A stretch of 64,000 nt of DNA from Nocardioides lijunqiniae. GTDB taxonomy: Bacteria; Actinomycetota; Actinomycetes; Propionibacteriales; Nocardioidaceae. The number at the start of each line of letters is the position of its first letter. The stretch's first letter is position 1. This document shows, piece by piece, positions 55,274 through 62,623 of this stretch. Location of the stretch: positions 186,001 to 250,000 of the forward strand of contig NZ_JACJGM010000001.1 of NCBI RefSeq assembly GCF_015024225.1. The letters run 5' to 3'. A program made the translations under genes and the position numbers. The notes beneath the pieces are model-generated. The model saw only the letters and a list, made by a program, of their open reading frames with translations. It had not been told where the DNA came from and made no database searches.

Positions 55274-56083
55274 ATGAGCTCGCAGCAGACCGCCATCCTC
55301 GGCGCCGGCGTGATGGGCGAGACGCTGCTCTCGGGCCTCGTCCGGGCGGGCCGTCGCGTCGACCACCTGCTGGTCGGCGAGAAGCGGGTCGAGCGCGCCC
55401 GCGAGCTCGAGGAGCGCTACGGCGTCGCCGTGGTCACCAACGTGGAGGCGGCGGCCAAGGCCGACACCCTCGCGCTGGTCGTCAAGCCGCAGGACATGGG
55501 CGACCTGCTCGACGAGATCGCCGGCGTCCTGCGCCCCGGCCAGCTCGTCGTCTCGCTCGCGGCCGGCATCACGACGGCGTTCATCGAGTCGCGAGTGCCC
55601 GACGGCGTCGCCGTCGTCCGTGTCATGCCCAACACCCCGGCGCTCGTCGACGAGGGGATGTCGGCGATCTCGCCCGGCTCCCACTGCGACGACGCCCAGC
55701 TCGCGGAGGCCGAGTCGCTGATGGCGTCGGTCGGCAAGGTGCTGCGCATCCCCGAGCGCCAGCAGGACGCGGTGACGGCCATCTCCGGCTCCGGGCCCGC
55801 CTACATCTTCTTCGTCGTGGAGTCGATGATCGAGGCCGGCGTCCACCTCGGGCTGCCGCGCACCACCGCGAGCGAGCTGGTCATCCAGACCCTCGTCGGC
55901 TCCGGCAAGATGCTGCGCGAGACCGGCACCCACCCGACGGTGCTGCGCGAGCAGGTCACCTCGCCCGGCGGCACGACCGCCTCCGCCCTGCGCGAGCTGG
56001 AGATCCACAAGGTGCGCGCCGCCTTCCTGGCCGCCATGGAGGCCGCGCGCGACCGCTCGCGCGAGCTCGCCCAGGGCAGCTGA
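55274..56083 (+). CDS. proC: Pyrroline-5-carboxylate reductase ProC
   Basis: 269 residues from ATG at 55274 with AGGAGAAG before. It reduces P5C to proline with NADPH. The Rossmann domain starts TAILGAGVMGETLLSGL, then VKPQDMGDLLDEI and RVMPNTPALVDEGM. The C-terminal dimer domain has the family signature AISGSGPAYIFFVVE and HPTVLREQVTSPGGTTASALRELE. Length is normal. Lying right after proline dehydrogenase, it could recycle P5C or balance proline under osmotic change. Confidence 0.95.
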   Translation: MSSQQTAILGAGVMGETLLSGLVRAGRRVDHLLVGEKRVERARELEERYGVAVVTNVEAAAKADTLALVVKPQDMGDLLDEIAGVLRPGQLVVSLAAGITTAFIESRVPDGVAVVRVMPNTPALVDEGMSAISPGSHCDDAQLAEAESLMASVGKVLRIPERQQDAVTAISGSGPAYIFFVVESMIEAGVHLGLPRTTASELVIQTLVGSGKMLRETGTHPTVLREQVTSPGGTTASALRELEIHKVRAAFLAAMEAARDRSRELAQGS

Positions 56084-56189
56084 GCCGGAGGCCGACGAGC
56101 TCGAGGTCGGCCAGCCGACGATGCGCACGGAGCTGCTGCTGCGCTCGCTCGCGGAGCGGGACGCGGGGCAGGACGCGGGCGGCCCGTCC

Positions 56190-56885
56190 CTAGATCGAGC
56201 GGAGCGTGACCATCAGGTCGAGCAGGTCCTCGACCAGGCCGCGCACCACCGGGAGCCGCGAGAGCCGCGCCAGCCGGTCCAGCATCGGCACGACCTTCTG
56301 CACCAGCGCGCGGCTGCGGGCCTGGCCCTCGCTGTCGTCGTAGACCCAGAACAGCACGACGCCCATCTGCACCATCCACAGGAGCTCGGGCAGCTCGCGG
56401 CGCAGCGCGGGCGCCAGCTTGAGGTCGGAGCCCTCGACGACCTGGGCCATGACGGCGATGCTGGCCTCGCGGGCGCCCGCCGACTCCTTGCTGAAGGGCG
56501 AGAGGGGGCTCGTCGGCTCCGCGGCGTTGCGGAAGAACTGCCCGGCGAACTCGTGGTCGGGCGCCGCGACGTCGAGCCAGGTGTCCAGCACGGCCTGCAG
56601 CCGCGCCGCGAACGACCTCCGGTCGGCGAGGAGCGCGCCGGCCGCCGCCGCGTGCTCGGCCTGGATGCCGTCGTAGAACGCCTGGATCAGGTGCTCCTTG
56701 GAGGCGAAGTAGTAGTAGGCGTTGCCCACCGAGACGCCCGCCTCCTGGGCGATGGCGCGCATCGTCGTCCTGTCGTAGCCATCGCGACGGAAGAGGCGCA
56801 TGGCGGCCTCCGCGATCGTCGCGCGCGTCTGCTCAGCCTTCGGGGAGCGGGCTGCAGGTTCCGGCACAGCGCTCAGGGTAGTCAC
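56190..56885 (-). CDS. TetR family regulator
   Basis: 231 residues from a GTG at 56885; a GTG at 56867 is also possible. The HTH is TRATIAEAAMRLFRRDGYDRTTMRAIAQEAGVSVGNAYYYFASKEHLIQAFY. The long C-terminal domain (about 90-230) is helical with DLKLAPALRRELPELLWMVQMGVVLFWVYD. The 5' end overlaps the DCC-family gene by about 50 bases on the same strand, so the two are cotranscribed. Twin palindromes at 57727-57740 and 57769-57782 upstream of the same block are its best candidate operators. Confidence 0.85.
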   Translation of the reverse strand: MTTLSAVPEPAARSPKAEQTRATIAEAAMRLFRRDGYDRTTMRAIAQEAGVSVGNAYYYFASKEHLIQAFYDGIQAEHAAAAGALLADRRSFAARLQAVLDTWLDVAAPDHEFAGQFFRNAAEPTSPLSPFSKESAGAREASIAVMAQVVEGSDLKLAPALRRELPELLWMVQMGVVLFWVYDDSEGQARSRALVQKVVPMLDRLARLSRLPVVRGLVEDLLDLMVTLRSI

Positions 56886-57240
56886 CCCCCCGGTCGCTTC
56901 CCGAGGCGAGCAGCGAGCGCAGCCCGGCGGCGGAGTACGCCGCTCCCCGGGCCAGCGGCAGCCAGGCCGGCCGCGCCAGCCGCTCGGCGAGGGCGCGGTG
57001 GGCACGGGTCGCCCACAGGCACATCACCCAGGCGTGCTCGTGGGTCCAGATCGACCCGTCGTCGCCCACCACCGTGATCTCCGCGAGCGTGCGGTCGTGG
57101 TCGAGCGTGGGGAAGCGCGCCCGCGCCTCGTGGGACCCCGCCGCCACCAGCTCGAGCGGCACCAGGGTCGCCTGTCGGGCGAGCCAGGAGCGGAACCTGG
57201 CGCACAGCGGGCAGTCCGCGTCGTACAGGACGGTGAGCAC
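56833..57240 (-). CDS. DCC family (DUF393) thiol-disulfide oxidoreductase-like protein
   Basis: 135 residues from a GTG at 57240. It starts LTVLYDADCPLCARFRSWL; the D-x-x-C-x-x-C pattern (here DADCPLC) names the DCC family, predicted to have a thioredoxin-like fold. The usual DGDCPLC has Ala in place of Gly here. HEHAWVMCLWATRAHRALAERL fits the C-terminal helices. The redox role is predicted, not proven, for the family. Two extra Cys are near the end (YPERCAGTCSP). It overlaps the TetR gene downstream. Confidence 0.78.
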   Translation of the reverse strand: MLTVLYDADCPLCARFRSWLARQATLVPLELVAAGSHEARARFPTLDHDRTLAEITVVGDDGSIWTHEHAWVMCLWATRAHRALAERLARPAWLPLARGAAYSAAGLRSLLASGSDRGGDYPERCAGTCSPLPEG

Positions 57241-57273
57241 CGGTCGCCCGGTCCGTCGGGGGCGTCCGGCCCG

Positions 57274-57711
57274 TCACGCCCGGCCGGGCGCCGGGTAGGG
57301 GTGGGTGTAGGTCGCCACCGGCGGGAGGTGGCCTTGCGGCGGCACGGGCGCGGTGCGCAGCGACTCCATCCGGCTGCGCCGGCGGATCGCGTTGAAGACG
57401 TAGACGTTGAAGAAGTGCAGGACGCCGAGCGTCAGGGTGACCACGCCGATCTTGACGCTCAGCGTCTCGAAGAGGCCGCCGAGGTCGCGCACGGGGTCGC
57501 TGATGCGCAGGTAGAGGCTCACGAAGCCGAGGTTGAGCAGGTAGAAGCCGACGACGAGCAGCTTGTTGACCGCCACCGCCAGCTCGTCGTTGCCTCCGAA
57601 GACGTCGGCGAGGAAGACCTTGCCGTTGCGTCCGAGGGTGGTCGCGACCCAGACGATCAGCGGGACGCTGACCGCGAGGTAGGCGAGGTAGGTGCCGACG
57701 GTCCAGTCCAT
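57274..57711 (-). CDS. Small membrane protein with three helices
   Basis: 145 residues from ATG at 57711 after AAGGAG (57723-57718). Three hydrophobic segments lie at about 5-25, 45-68 and 82-105, followed by a basic, Pro-rich cytoplasmic or outer tail. I do not recognise the family. It is the first gene of a minus-strand block with the DCC-family and TetR genes, and its start is 15 bases from the first TTGAACGTGTTCAA palindrome. That arrangement suggests a TetR-repressed membrane protein. Confidence 0.72.
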   Translation of the reverse strand: MDWTVGTYLAYLAVSVPLIVWVATTLGRNGKVFLADVFGGNDELAVAVNKLLVVGFYLLNLGFVSLYLRISDPVRDLGGLFETLSVKIGVVTLTLGVLHFFNVYVFNAIRRRSRMESLRTAPVPPQGHLPPVATYTHPYPAPGRA

Positions 57712-57726
57712 GGTGCGCTCCTTCAT

Positions 57727-57782
57727 TTGAACGTGTTCAACTCTGTCTGGACGACAGTAGGGCAAGAATTGAACGTGTTCAA
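57727..57782. promoter_or_regulatory. Twin TTGAAC-GT-GTTCAA operators
   Basis: Two identical 14-base inverted repeats occur at 57727-57740 and 57769-57782, 42 bases apart (four helical turns). They lie between the divergent starts of the membrane protein gene (57711) and the sigma factor gene (57831). The form is typical of TetR operators. Confidence 0.75.
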
Positions 57783-57830
57783 GTCTGGTGTCGGACGAAC
57801 CGGACGGGCCCGCGTCGGCATCCTGAGGGT

Positions 57831-58331
57831 GTGACCGACTTCGACGAGCTGTTCGCCGTCGCGTGGCCACGCCTGCTGCGCACGACGTACGCCGTCACCG
57901 GGGACCGGCAGCTCGCCGAGGACGCCCTGCAGTCCGCCTTCGCCAAGGCCTACGCGGCGTGGCCGCGGGTCAGCCGCGCCGACGACCCCGTCGCCTACGT
58001 CCGCCGGATCGCCCTCCACGCCGCCATCGCCCAGCAGCGCCGGGCGTCGGTGAGGCGCGAGACCACCATCCCCGCCCTCCCGGAGGACCACGCCCGGTCC
58101 GGCGAGGACGCGCTGCTCCAGCGGGACGAGGTCTGGACCGCCGTGGCGTCCCTCCCGCCGCGGCAGCGCGCCGTCGTCGTGCTCCGCTACTACGAGGACC
58201 TGTCCGAGCGCGAGATCGCCGAGACCCTCGGCTGCCGTCCCGGGACCGTGAAGTCTCAAGCCGCGGCCGCCCTCTCGTCGCTGCGCGCACGTCTGGGCGA
58301 CGCGGCCCCGCTGACAGGAGACCGCCCATGA
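57831..58331 (+). CDS. ECF sigma factor, SigE-type family
   Basis: 166 residues from a GTG at 57831. Region 2 is DFDELFAVAWPRLLRTTYAVTGDRQLAEDALQSAFAKAYAAWPRV, and region 4 is SLPPRQRAVVVLRYYEDLSEREIAETLGCRPGTVKSQAAAALSSLRARL. There is no region 3, as expected for ECF factors of the SigE family common in actinobacteria. The stop overlaps the ATG of a membrane protein gene, the usual place of an anti-sigma factor. The second operator palindrome is 48 bases upstream. Confidence 0.88.
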   Translation: MTDFDELFAVAWPRLLRTTYAVTGDRQLAEDALQSAFAKAYAAWPRVSRADDPVAYVRRIALHAAIAQQRRASVRRETTIPALPEDHARSGEDALLQRDEVWTAVASLPPRQRAVVVLRYYEDLSEREIAETLGCRPGTVKSQAAAALSSLRARLGDAAPLTGDRP

Positions 58332-59512
58332 CGCTCGAGGACCGGCTCGCCCGCTCGCTCCACGAGGGCCTCGCCCGCCTGGACGTGCCGCCGGGCGACC
58401 TCGACGGCGCCCGTCGGGCCGGTGGCCGGCTGCGGCGGCGCCGCCGGGTGGTCGCCGCCGTGGTCGCCGCCGCGGTCGCCGTCACCGGGCTGGGGGTGCT
58501 CGCGTGGGACCGCGAGGCTGACGACCGGGTGACCGACCCGGCGGGGTCGGGCTCCTGGCAGCGCATGGACGACGCGCCCGTGCCGGGCCGCGCGATGCCC
58601 CTGGCGGGCTGGACGGGGGAGGAGGCGCTGTTCGTGGGCGGCGACCTCGAGCCCTGCCCGCCCGCCGCCGACTGCGTCGTCCCCTCCGTGCCGGCGCGCG
58701 ACGGGGCGGCCTACGACCCGGACGCGCAGGAGTGGCGGGTGATCGCGGAGGCGCCCGTGCCGATGGGCTACTGGTTCCGCACCACCATGGTCGACGACAC
58801 GATGGTGATCGTCGGCGACGGCCGGTGGTGGGCCTACGACGCCGGCGACGACGCCTGGACGCGCCTGCCGGCGCCGCCCGCGCCGACGGAGGACACCGGC
58901 TCGATCTCGTCGGCGGACGGTCGCGTCCTCGCGATGAGCCGGCGAGGCCGGGTGCAGGTGCTCGACCTCGCGGCGCGGACCTGGTCGGAGCTGCCGGCGG
59001 CGCCGCGGCGGCTGGTCGGCGCCGTGGTGGCCACCGACGACGGGGTGGTCGTCTCCGGGCCCACCCGGGGCGACGGCACCGGGGTGGTCGCGCAGATCTG
59101 GGACGGCAGCTCCTGGTCGGAGGTGCCCGTCCCGCAGCGCAACTCCTTCCGCCACTGGACGGGCGAGCGCCTCGTGGAGCTCGACCCGCAGCGCGGCGCC
59201 GACGGCGAGCGCGCCGGGGGCATCCTCGACCCGGCCACCCGGGAGTGGTCCCCGCTGCCGGACCGGCTGACCGACTCGGCCGGGGGCGGGTGGTCGGTGA
59301 ACGCCGCGGAGGGGCCGCTCATCCTGGGCTGGGGCTACCTCTACGACGACCGGGACGGGTCCTGGGCCCGCCAGGCGCCCCGGCCCGAGGCGGCGCAGAC
59401 CGAGGGCGTGTCCGCGGTGTGGGCGGACGGCCGGGTCATCGTGTTCGGCGGCGTCGACTCCTCCGCGCAGAGCTACGAGCCCGTCAGCCAGGCCTGGGCC
59501 TGGCGGCCCTGA
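58328..59512 (+). CDS. Kelch-like beta-propeller protein with one membrane helix, possible anti-sigma role
   Basis: 394 residues from ATG at 58328 (ATGA with the sigma factor). Residues 1-40 are a short cytoplasmic part (LEDRLARSLHEGLARLDVPPGDLDGARRAGG). A membrane helix follows (about 42-60) and then an outer domain with repeated W-x-x-L/M-P units (SWQRMDDAPVPGR, EWRVIAEAPVPMG, AWTRLPAPP, TWSELPAAPRR, SWSEVPVP, EWSPLPDR, SWARQAP), which mark a kelch-like propeller. The short N-terminal part lacks a clear zinc anti-sigma motif, so a role in holding the sigma factor is inferred from the gene pair only. Confidence 0.72.
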   Translation: MTLEDRLARSLHEGLARLDVPPGDLDGARRAGGRLRRRRRVVAAVVAAAVAVTGLGVLAWDREADDRVTDPAGSGSWQRMDDAPVPGRAMPLAGWTGEEALFVGGDLEPCPPAADCVVPSVPARDGAAYDPDAQEWRVIAEAPVPMGYWFRTTMVDDTMVIVGDGRWWAYDAGDDAWTRLPAPPAPTEDTGSISSADGRVLAMSRRGRVQVLDLAARTWSELPAAPRRLVGAVVATDDGVVVSGPTRGDGTGVVAQIWDGSSWSEVPVPQRNSFRHWTGERLVELDPQRGADGERAGGILDPATREWSPLPDRLTDSAGGGWSVNAAEGPLILGWGYLYDDRDGSWARQAPRPEAAQTEGVSAVWADGRVIVFGGVDSSAQSYEPVSQAWAWRP

Positions 59513-59543
59513 CCGCCTCGCCGTCCGAGGTCGACCCGCGCCC

Positions 59544-60521
59544 TCACAACCCGATCGCGGCCTCGGCCGCGGCGAGGACGGGCGCGGTGACCTCGCGGCA
59601 GCGCGCGGCGCCCGAGGCGAAGATCTCCGTGACGTGGGCCGGGTCGGCGGCGAGCTCGGCGTAGCGGCGCTGGATCGGCTCGAGCTCGGCCACCACCGCG
59701 TCCGTGACGACCTTCTTCAGCGCGCCGTAGGTCGTCAGCCCCTCCGCCGACCCGCCGCAGGCCACCAGGATCTCCAGCAGGTTGGTGACTCCCGGCTTCG
59801 CCTCGCGGTCGGCGCGGATCGCCGTCGCGCCGGTCTCGCTGTCGGTGACGGCGCGCGCGACCGTGCGCCGTACGACGTCGGGCGGGTCGAGCAGGCGGAC
59901 CACCCCGGCGCCGTCGCTGCCGGTCTTGCCCATCTTGGCGGTCGGGTCGGCGAGGTCCATGACGCGCGCCCCGGCCGGTGGCGCGGTCATCTCCGGGATC
60001 GCGAACACCGGCCCGTAGGTCGCGTTGAAGCGCATCGCCAGGTCGCGGGTGAGCTCGAGGTGCTGGCGCTGGTCGTCGCCCACCGGCACCTGGGTCGGCC
60101 GGTAGAGCAGGATGTCGGCGGCCATCAGCACCGGGTAGGTGTAGAGCGACGTGCGGGTCGAGCCGACGCCGCGTCCCTTCTCCTTGAACTGGACCATCCG
60201 GCCCAGCTCGCCGGTCGTGGCGACGCACTCGAGCAGGTAGGCGAGCTGGGCGTGGGCCGGCACGCGGCTCTGCACGAACAGCGTGCTGGCGTCGAGACCG
60301 ACCGCGAGCAGCAGCGTCGCCTGCTCCCGCACGAGGCGCCGCAGCGCCGCCGGGTCGTGGGTCACGGTCAGGGCGTGGAGGTCGGCGACGCCGTACAAGC
60401 AGTCGGCCTCCTGCTGGGCGGCCGCCATCGGGCGCAGCGCGCCAAGCAGGTTGCCGAGCGTCAGGTGGCCCGTCGGCTTGAGCAGCGAGAGCCGCCGGGT
60501 GGCGGTGGGGTGGGGGGACAC
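59544..60521 (-). CDS. trpS: Tryptophanyl-tRNA synthetase
   Basis: 325 residues from a GTG at 60521 with AGGAG seven bases before. Class I features are SLLKPTGHLTLGNLLGALR (HIGH-like GHLTLGN at 18-24) and KMGKTG (KMSKS position, near 195). The D-x-Q in GDDQRQHLELTRDLAMRFN reads the tRNA and Trp. The LKPTGHLTLGNLLGA form and the weaker KMGKT loop resemble the auxiliary TrpRS enzymes of Streptomyces, some of which resist indolmycin; that likeness is a recollection. A leader peptide with two Trp codons and an attenuator hairpin lies upstream (60577-60678), so the gene is probably induced when charged tRNA-Trp falls. Confidence 0.93.
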   Translation of the reverse strand: MSPHPTATRRLSLLKPTGHLTLGNLLGALRPMAAAQQEADCLYGVADLHALTVTHDPAALRRLVREQATLLLAVGLDASTLFVQSRVPAHAQLAYLLECVATTGELGRMVQFKEKGRGVGSTRTSLYTYPVLMAADILLYRPTQVPVGDDQRQHLELTRDLAMRFNATYGPVFAIPEMTAPPAGARVMDLADPTAKMGKTGSDGAGVVRLLDPPDVVRRTVARAVTDSETGATAIRADREAKPGVTNLLEILVACGGSAEGLTTYGALKKVVTDAVVAELEPIQRRYAELAADPAHVTEIFASGAARCREVTAPVLAAAEAAIGL

Positions 60522-60576
60522 GGTGGTGCTCCTGAGGGTGAGAGCCCGCAGGTCGACCGTGCCCCGACATGCACGA

Positions 60577-60636
60577 CGGCCGCCCGCAGGCGGCCGATGA
60601 AGGGTGTGCTTCAGCAAGGTCCGCCGGTCAGGCGGG
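60577..60636 (-). promoter_or_regulatory. Candidate transcription attenuator of trpS
   Basis: On the minus strand four segments can pair in turn: CCCGCC (60636-60631, in the leader peptide end), CCGGCGG (60627-60621), CGGCCGCC (60596-60589) and GGCGGCCG (60584-60577). The last two make a perfect 8-base stem, the terminator. The second can instead pair with the third (GGCGG with CCGCC) when a stalled ribosome covers the first. No T-run follows the stem. Confidence 0.6.
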
Positions 60637-60666
60637 CCACCACTGCAGGGGTCGGGTCGTCAGCAC
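60628..60666 (-). CDS. Trp-codon leader peptide of trpS
   Basis: A 12-codon frame starts with GTG at 60666 and ends with TGA at 60630-60628: M-L-T-T-R-P-L-Q-W-W-P-A. Two Trp codons in a row near the end of so short a frame are very unlikely by chance, and they precede the gene for tryptophanyl-tRNA synthetase. The frame appears leaderless, since TACATT (60678-60673) is six bases before the GTG. Ribosome stalling at the Trp codons when charged tRNA is scarce would favour the antiterminator. The same logic is known for trp leader peptides and, as I recall, for an auxiliary trpS of Streptomyces coelicolor. Confidence 0.7.
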   Translation of the reverse strand: MLTTRPLQWWPA

Positions 60667-60672
60667 GCGATC

Positions 60673-60678
60673 AATGTA
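60673..60678 (-). promoter_or_regulatory. -10 box of the trpS leader
   Basis: TACATT on the minus strand, six bases before the leader peptide GTG. A -35 match is weak. Confidence 0.5.
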
Positions 60679-60700
60679 ACCCAGCAACGAGGGCGGCGAG

Positions 60701-60706
60701 TAGGTT
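60701..60706 (+). promoter_or_regulatory. -10 box for leaderless acuC
   Basis: TAGGTT lies six bases before the acuC ATG at 60713. Together with the trpS leader box it makes a compact divergent promoter pair. Confidence 0.45.
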
Positions 60707-60712
60707 GCTGGC

Positions 60713-61906
60713 ATGACGCCGGCAGAGTGCACCGGGCCGGCGACGGTCGTGTTCGACGAGAGCCTCACCGCCTACGACTTCGGGCACGGTCACCCGATGT
60801 CGCCGCTGCGGGTCGACCTGACCATGCGCCTGGCCCGCGAGCTGGGGGTCTTCGACCACGGCCTGCGGCTCGTCGACGCCCCGATGGCCGACGACGCCCT
60901 CATCGCCACGGTGCACGACCAGTCGCTCATCGACGCCGTGACCCGCATGGGCGAGGCCCCGGGGCCGGGCGAGGAGGAGCACGGGCTCGGCACGGACGAC
61001 AACCCGGTGTTCCTGGGCATGCACCAGGCCTCCGCGCACGTCGTCGGCGCCACCCACGAGGCGTGCCGCCAGGTGTGGTCGGGGGAGTCGCTGCACAGCG
61101 CGAGCATCTCCGGCGGCCTGCACCACGCGATGCGCGACCGCGCCAGCGGCTTCTGCATCTACAACGACATCGCGGTCGGCATCCAGTCGCTGCTCGACCA
61201 GGGCGCCGAGCGGGTGGCCTACGTCGACGTCGACGTCCACCACGGCGACGGCGTCGAGAAGATCTTCTGGGACGACCCGCGCGTCCTCACGATCTCCCTG
61301 CACGAGACCGGCCAGATGCTGTTCCCCGGCACCGGCTTCGCGGTCGACCTCGGCGGCCCCGACGCACAGGGCAGCGCGGTCAACGTCGCGCTCCCGCCCG
61401 GGACGAGCGACGCCGGCTGGCTGCGCGCCTTCCACGCGGTGGTCCCCGCGCTGCTGAGGGCCTTCGACCCCGAGATCCTGGTGACCCAGCACGGCTGCGA
61501 CTCGCACGCCGACGACCCGCTCGCCCACATGATGCTCAGCGTCGACGGGCAGCGGGCGGCGTACCTCGCGCTCCACGAGCTGGCCCACGAGGTGGCCGAC
61601 GGGCGGTGGGTGGCCACGGGCGGCGGCGGGTACGCCGTCGTGGAGGTCGTGCCGCGCGCCTGGACCCACCTGCTGGCGATCGTCGGCGGCCGGCCCCTCG
61701 ACCCCGCGACCGAGACCCCGGCCGCGTGGCGCGAGCACGTCCTGGAGCACCTGGGGTGCTCCGCGCCGCACCGGCTGACGGACGGCCGGACGCCGGCGTA
61801 CCGGCGCTGGGAGGACGGCTACGACCCCGACACCTGGCTCGACCGCGCCATCCACAGCACCCGCATGGAGGCGTTCCCGCTGCACGGCCTGGACCCCGGG
61901 CTCTGA
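60713..61906 (+). CDS. acuC: Acetoin utilisation protein AcuC, class I histone-deacetylase fold
   Basis: 397 residues. The zinc-dependent deacetylase fold is clear: GHGHPMSPLRVDLTM, SGGLHHAMRDRASGFCIYNDIAVGI, YVDVDVHHGDGVEKIFWDDPRV (Asp-x-His zinc ligands), GTGFAVDLGG, VTQHGCDSHADDPLAHM (third Asp) and ATGGGGYAVVEVVPRAW with the active-site Tyr. It removes acetyl groups from proteins such as acetyl-CoA synthetase in Bacillus, where AcuC is known; here the substrate is unknown. It is leaderless and divergent from trpS. Confidence 0.9.
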   Translation: MTPAECTGPATVVFDESLTAYDFGHGHPMSPLRVDLTMRLARELGVFDHGLRLVDAPMADDALIATVHDQSLIDAVTRMGEAPGPGEEEHGLGTDDNPVFLGMHQASAHVVGATHEACRQVWSGESLHSASISGGLHHAMRDRASGFCIYNDIAVGIQSLLDQGAERVAYVDVDVHHGDGVEKIFWDDPRVLTISLHETGQMLFPGTGFAVDLGGPDAQGSAVNVALPPGTSDAGWLRAFHAVVPALLRAFDPEILVTQHGCDSHADDPLAHMMLSVDGQRAAYLALHELAHEVADGRWVATGGGGYAVVEVVPRAWTHLLAIVGGRPLDPATETPAAWREHVLEHLGCSAPHRLTDGRTPAYRRWEDGYDPDTWLDRAIHSTRMEAFPLHGLDPGL

Positions 61907-62106
61907 CCGGACGCGGGGGCGGGAGGCGGGGCCGGACACGGGGGTGGCGCCACCGCCGACGGCTCGTCCGACGAGGGGTGGCTCGGCGCGGTCAAGCCGA
62001 CACGCCGACGTCCCAGAAGTTCCTTTGGTGAATCCCTTCCCCATCCGTCACTCCTGGCCCTATCCTTCCCACGATGCGCCCGTGTGATCATCGGTGGGGA
62101 AAGCCG

Positions 62107-62343
62107 ATGGCGGTCGCCACAGAAAGTTGGTGCGCCATGGCAACGAACTCCACCGGGGACCTCTCGGACTCGCGGTTCCTGACCATTGCCGAGGTGGCCG
62201 CGATGATGCGGGTGTCGAAGATGACGGTCTACCGCCTCGTGCACAACGAGGAGCTCCCCGCCCTGCGGGTCGGGCGCTCCTTCCGCGTGCGCGAGGAGGA
62301 CGTCGACGAGTACCTCCGCAAGAGCTTCTACAGCGCGGGCTGA
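62107..62343 (+). CDS. Small excisionase-type HTH DNA-binding protein
   Basis: 78 residues from ATG at 62107, with GGGGAA six bases before. An ATG at 62074 lies seven bases after a TATCCT -10 and could be a leaderless start, and an ATG at 62137 matches the length of usual homologs; the core is the same. The winged HTH reads FLTIAEVAAMMRVSKMTVYRLVHNEELPALRVGRSFRVREEDVDEYLRKSF, close to the MerR/BldC-like excisionase group found just before the bS22 gene across actinobacteria. It likely binds DNA as a small developmental or housekeeping regulator. A terminator follows. Confidence 0.85.
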   Translation: MAVATESWCAMATNSTGDLSDSRFLTIAEVAAMMRVSKMTVYRLVHNEELPALRVGRSFRVREEDVDEYLRKSFYSAG

Positions 62344-62361
62344 CCACGGAGACGGGTGCGC

Positions 62362-62389
62362 GTCCCGGGCCCGACGAGGGCCCGGGCGA
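62362..62389 (+). terminator. Hairpin after the HTH gene
   Basis: CCCGGGCCC (62364-62372) and GGGCCCGGG (62378-62386) form a perfect nine-base stem with a five-base loop, about 20 bases after the stop codon. Confidence 0.65.
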
Positions 62390-62431
62390 CGCTCCTGCCC
62401 AGCCGGATTCTTCGTGACGCACCCGCGCCGA

Positions 62432-62437
62432 TAGGCT
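62432..62437 (+). promoter_or_regulatory. -10 box of the bS22 gene
   Basis: TAGGCT gives a leader of about 50 bases before the GTG at 62494. The -35 is weak. Confidence 0.35.
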
Positions 62438-62446
62438 GGCCCGGTT

Positions 62447-62483
62447 CTCCAGGCAACTCCTGGAGCGACTGATCAGCCTGGAG
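62447..62483 (+). promoter_or_regulatory. Candidate RNA switch over the bS22 ribosome-binding site
   Basis: CTCCAGG (62447-62453) can pair with CCTGGAG at 62459-62465 or with an identical CCTGGAG at 62477-62483. The second overlaps the GGAGAGG ribosome-binding site (62480-62486). The two pairings exclude each other. Confidence 0.4.
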
Positions 62484-62493
62484 AGGTTTATTC

Positions 62494-62595
62494 GTGGGTT
62501 CTGTCATCAAGAAGCGGCGCAAGCGTATGGCCAAGAAGAAGCACCGCAAGCTGCTGAAGAAGACGCGCGTCCAGCGTCGCAAGCTCGGCAAGTAA
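62494..62595 (+). CDS. Ribosomal protein bS22 (33 residues)
   Basis: The GTG at 62494 follows GGAGAGG with a seven-base gap. The product is 33 residues, [19 protein letters not shown] followed by [14 protein letters not shown], with about 18 Lys and Arg. This is the AURKAIP1/COX24-domain peptide seen as bS22 in the mycobacterial 30S subunit and conserved across actinobacteria next to an excisionase-type HTH gene and an epimerase gene, as here. It sits near the decoding centre and binds rRNA. Being so short it is easily missed. Confidence 0.93.
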   Translation: MGSVIKKRRKRMAKKKHRKLLKKTRVQRRKLGK

Positions 62596-62623
62596 GCCCG
62601 TCGTTCGGGTCTCGGACGCAGCC

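Noticed and set aside
60522..60617. Longer trpS start at 60617
   Set aside because: It would put the attenuator hairpin inside the coding region. The GTG at 60521 has a proper AGGAG site and matches where homology begins.
62074..62106. Extended start of the HTH protein at 62074
   Set aside because: It fits a leaderless spacing after TATCCT, but the added residues (MRPCDHRWGKP) do not resemble the family, and GGGGAA supports 62107. Kept only as an alternative.
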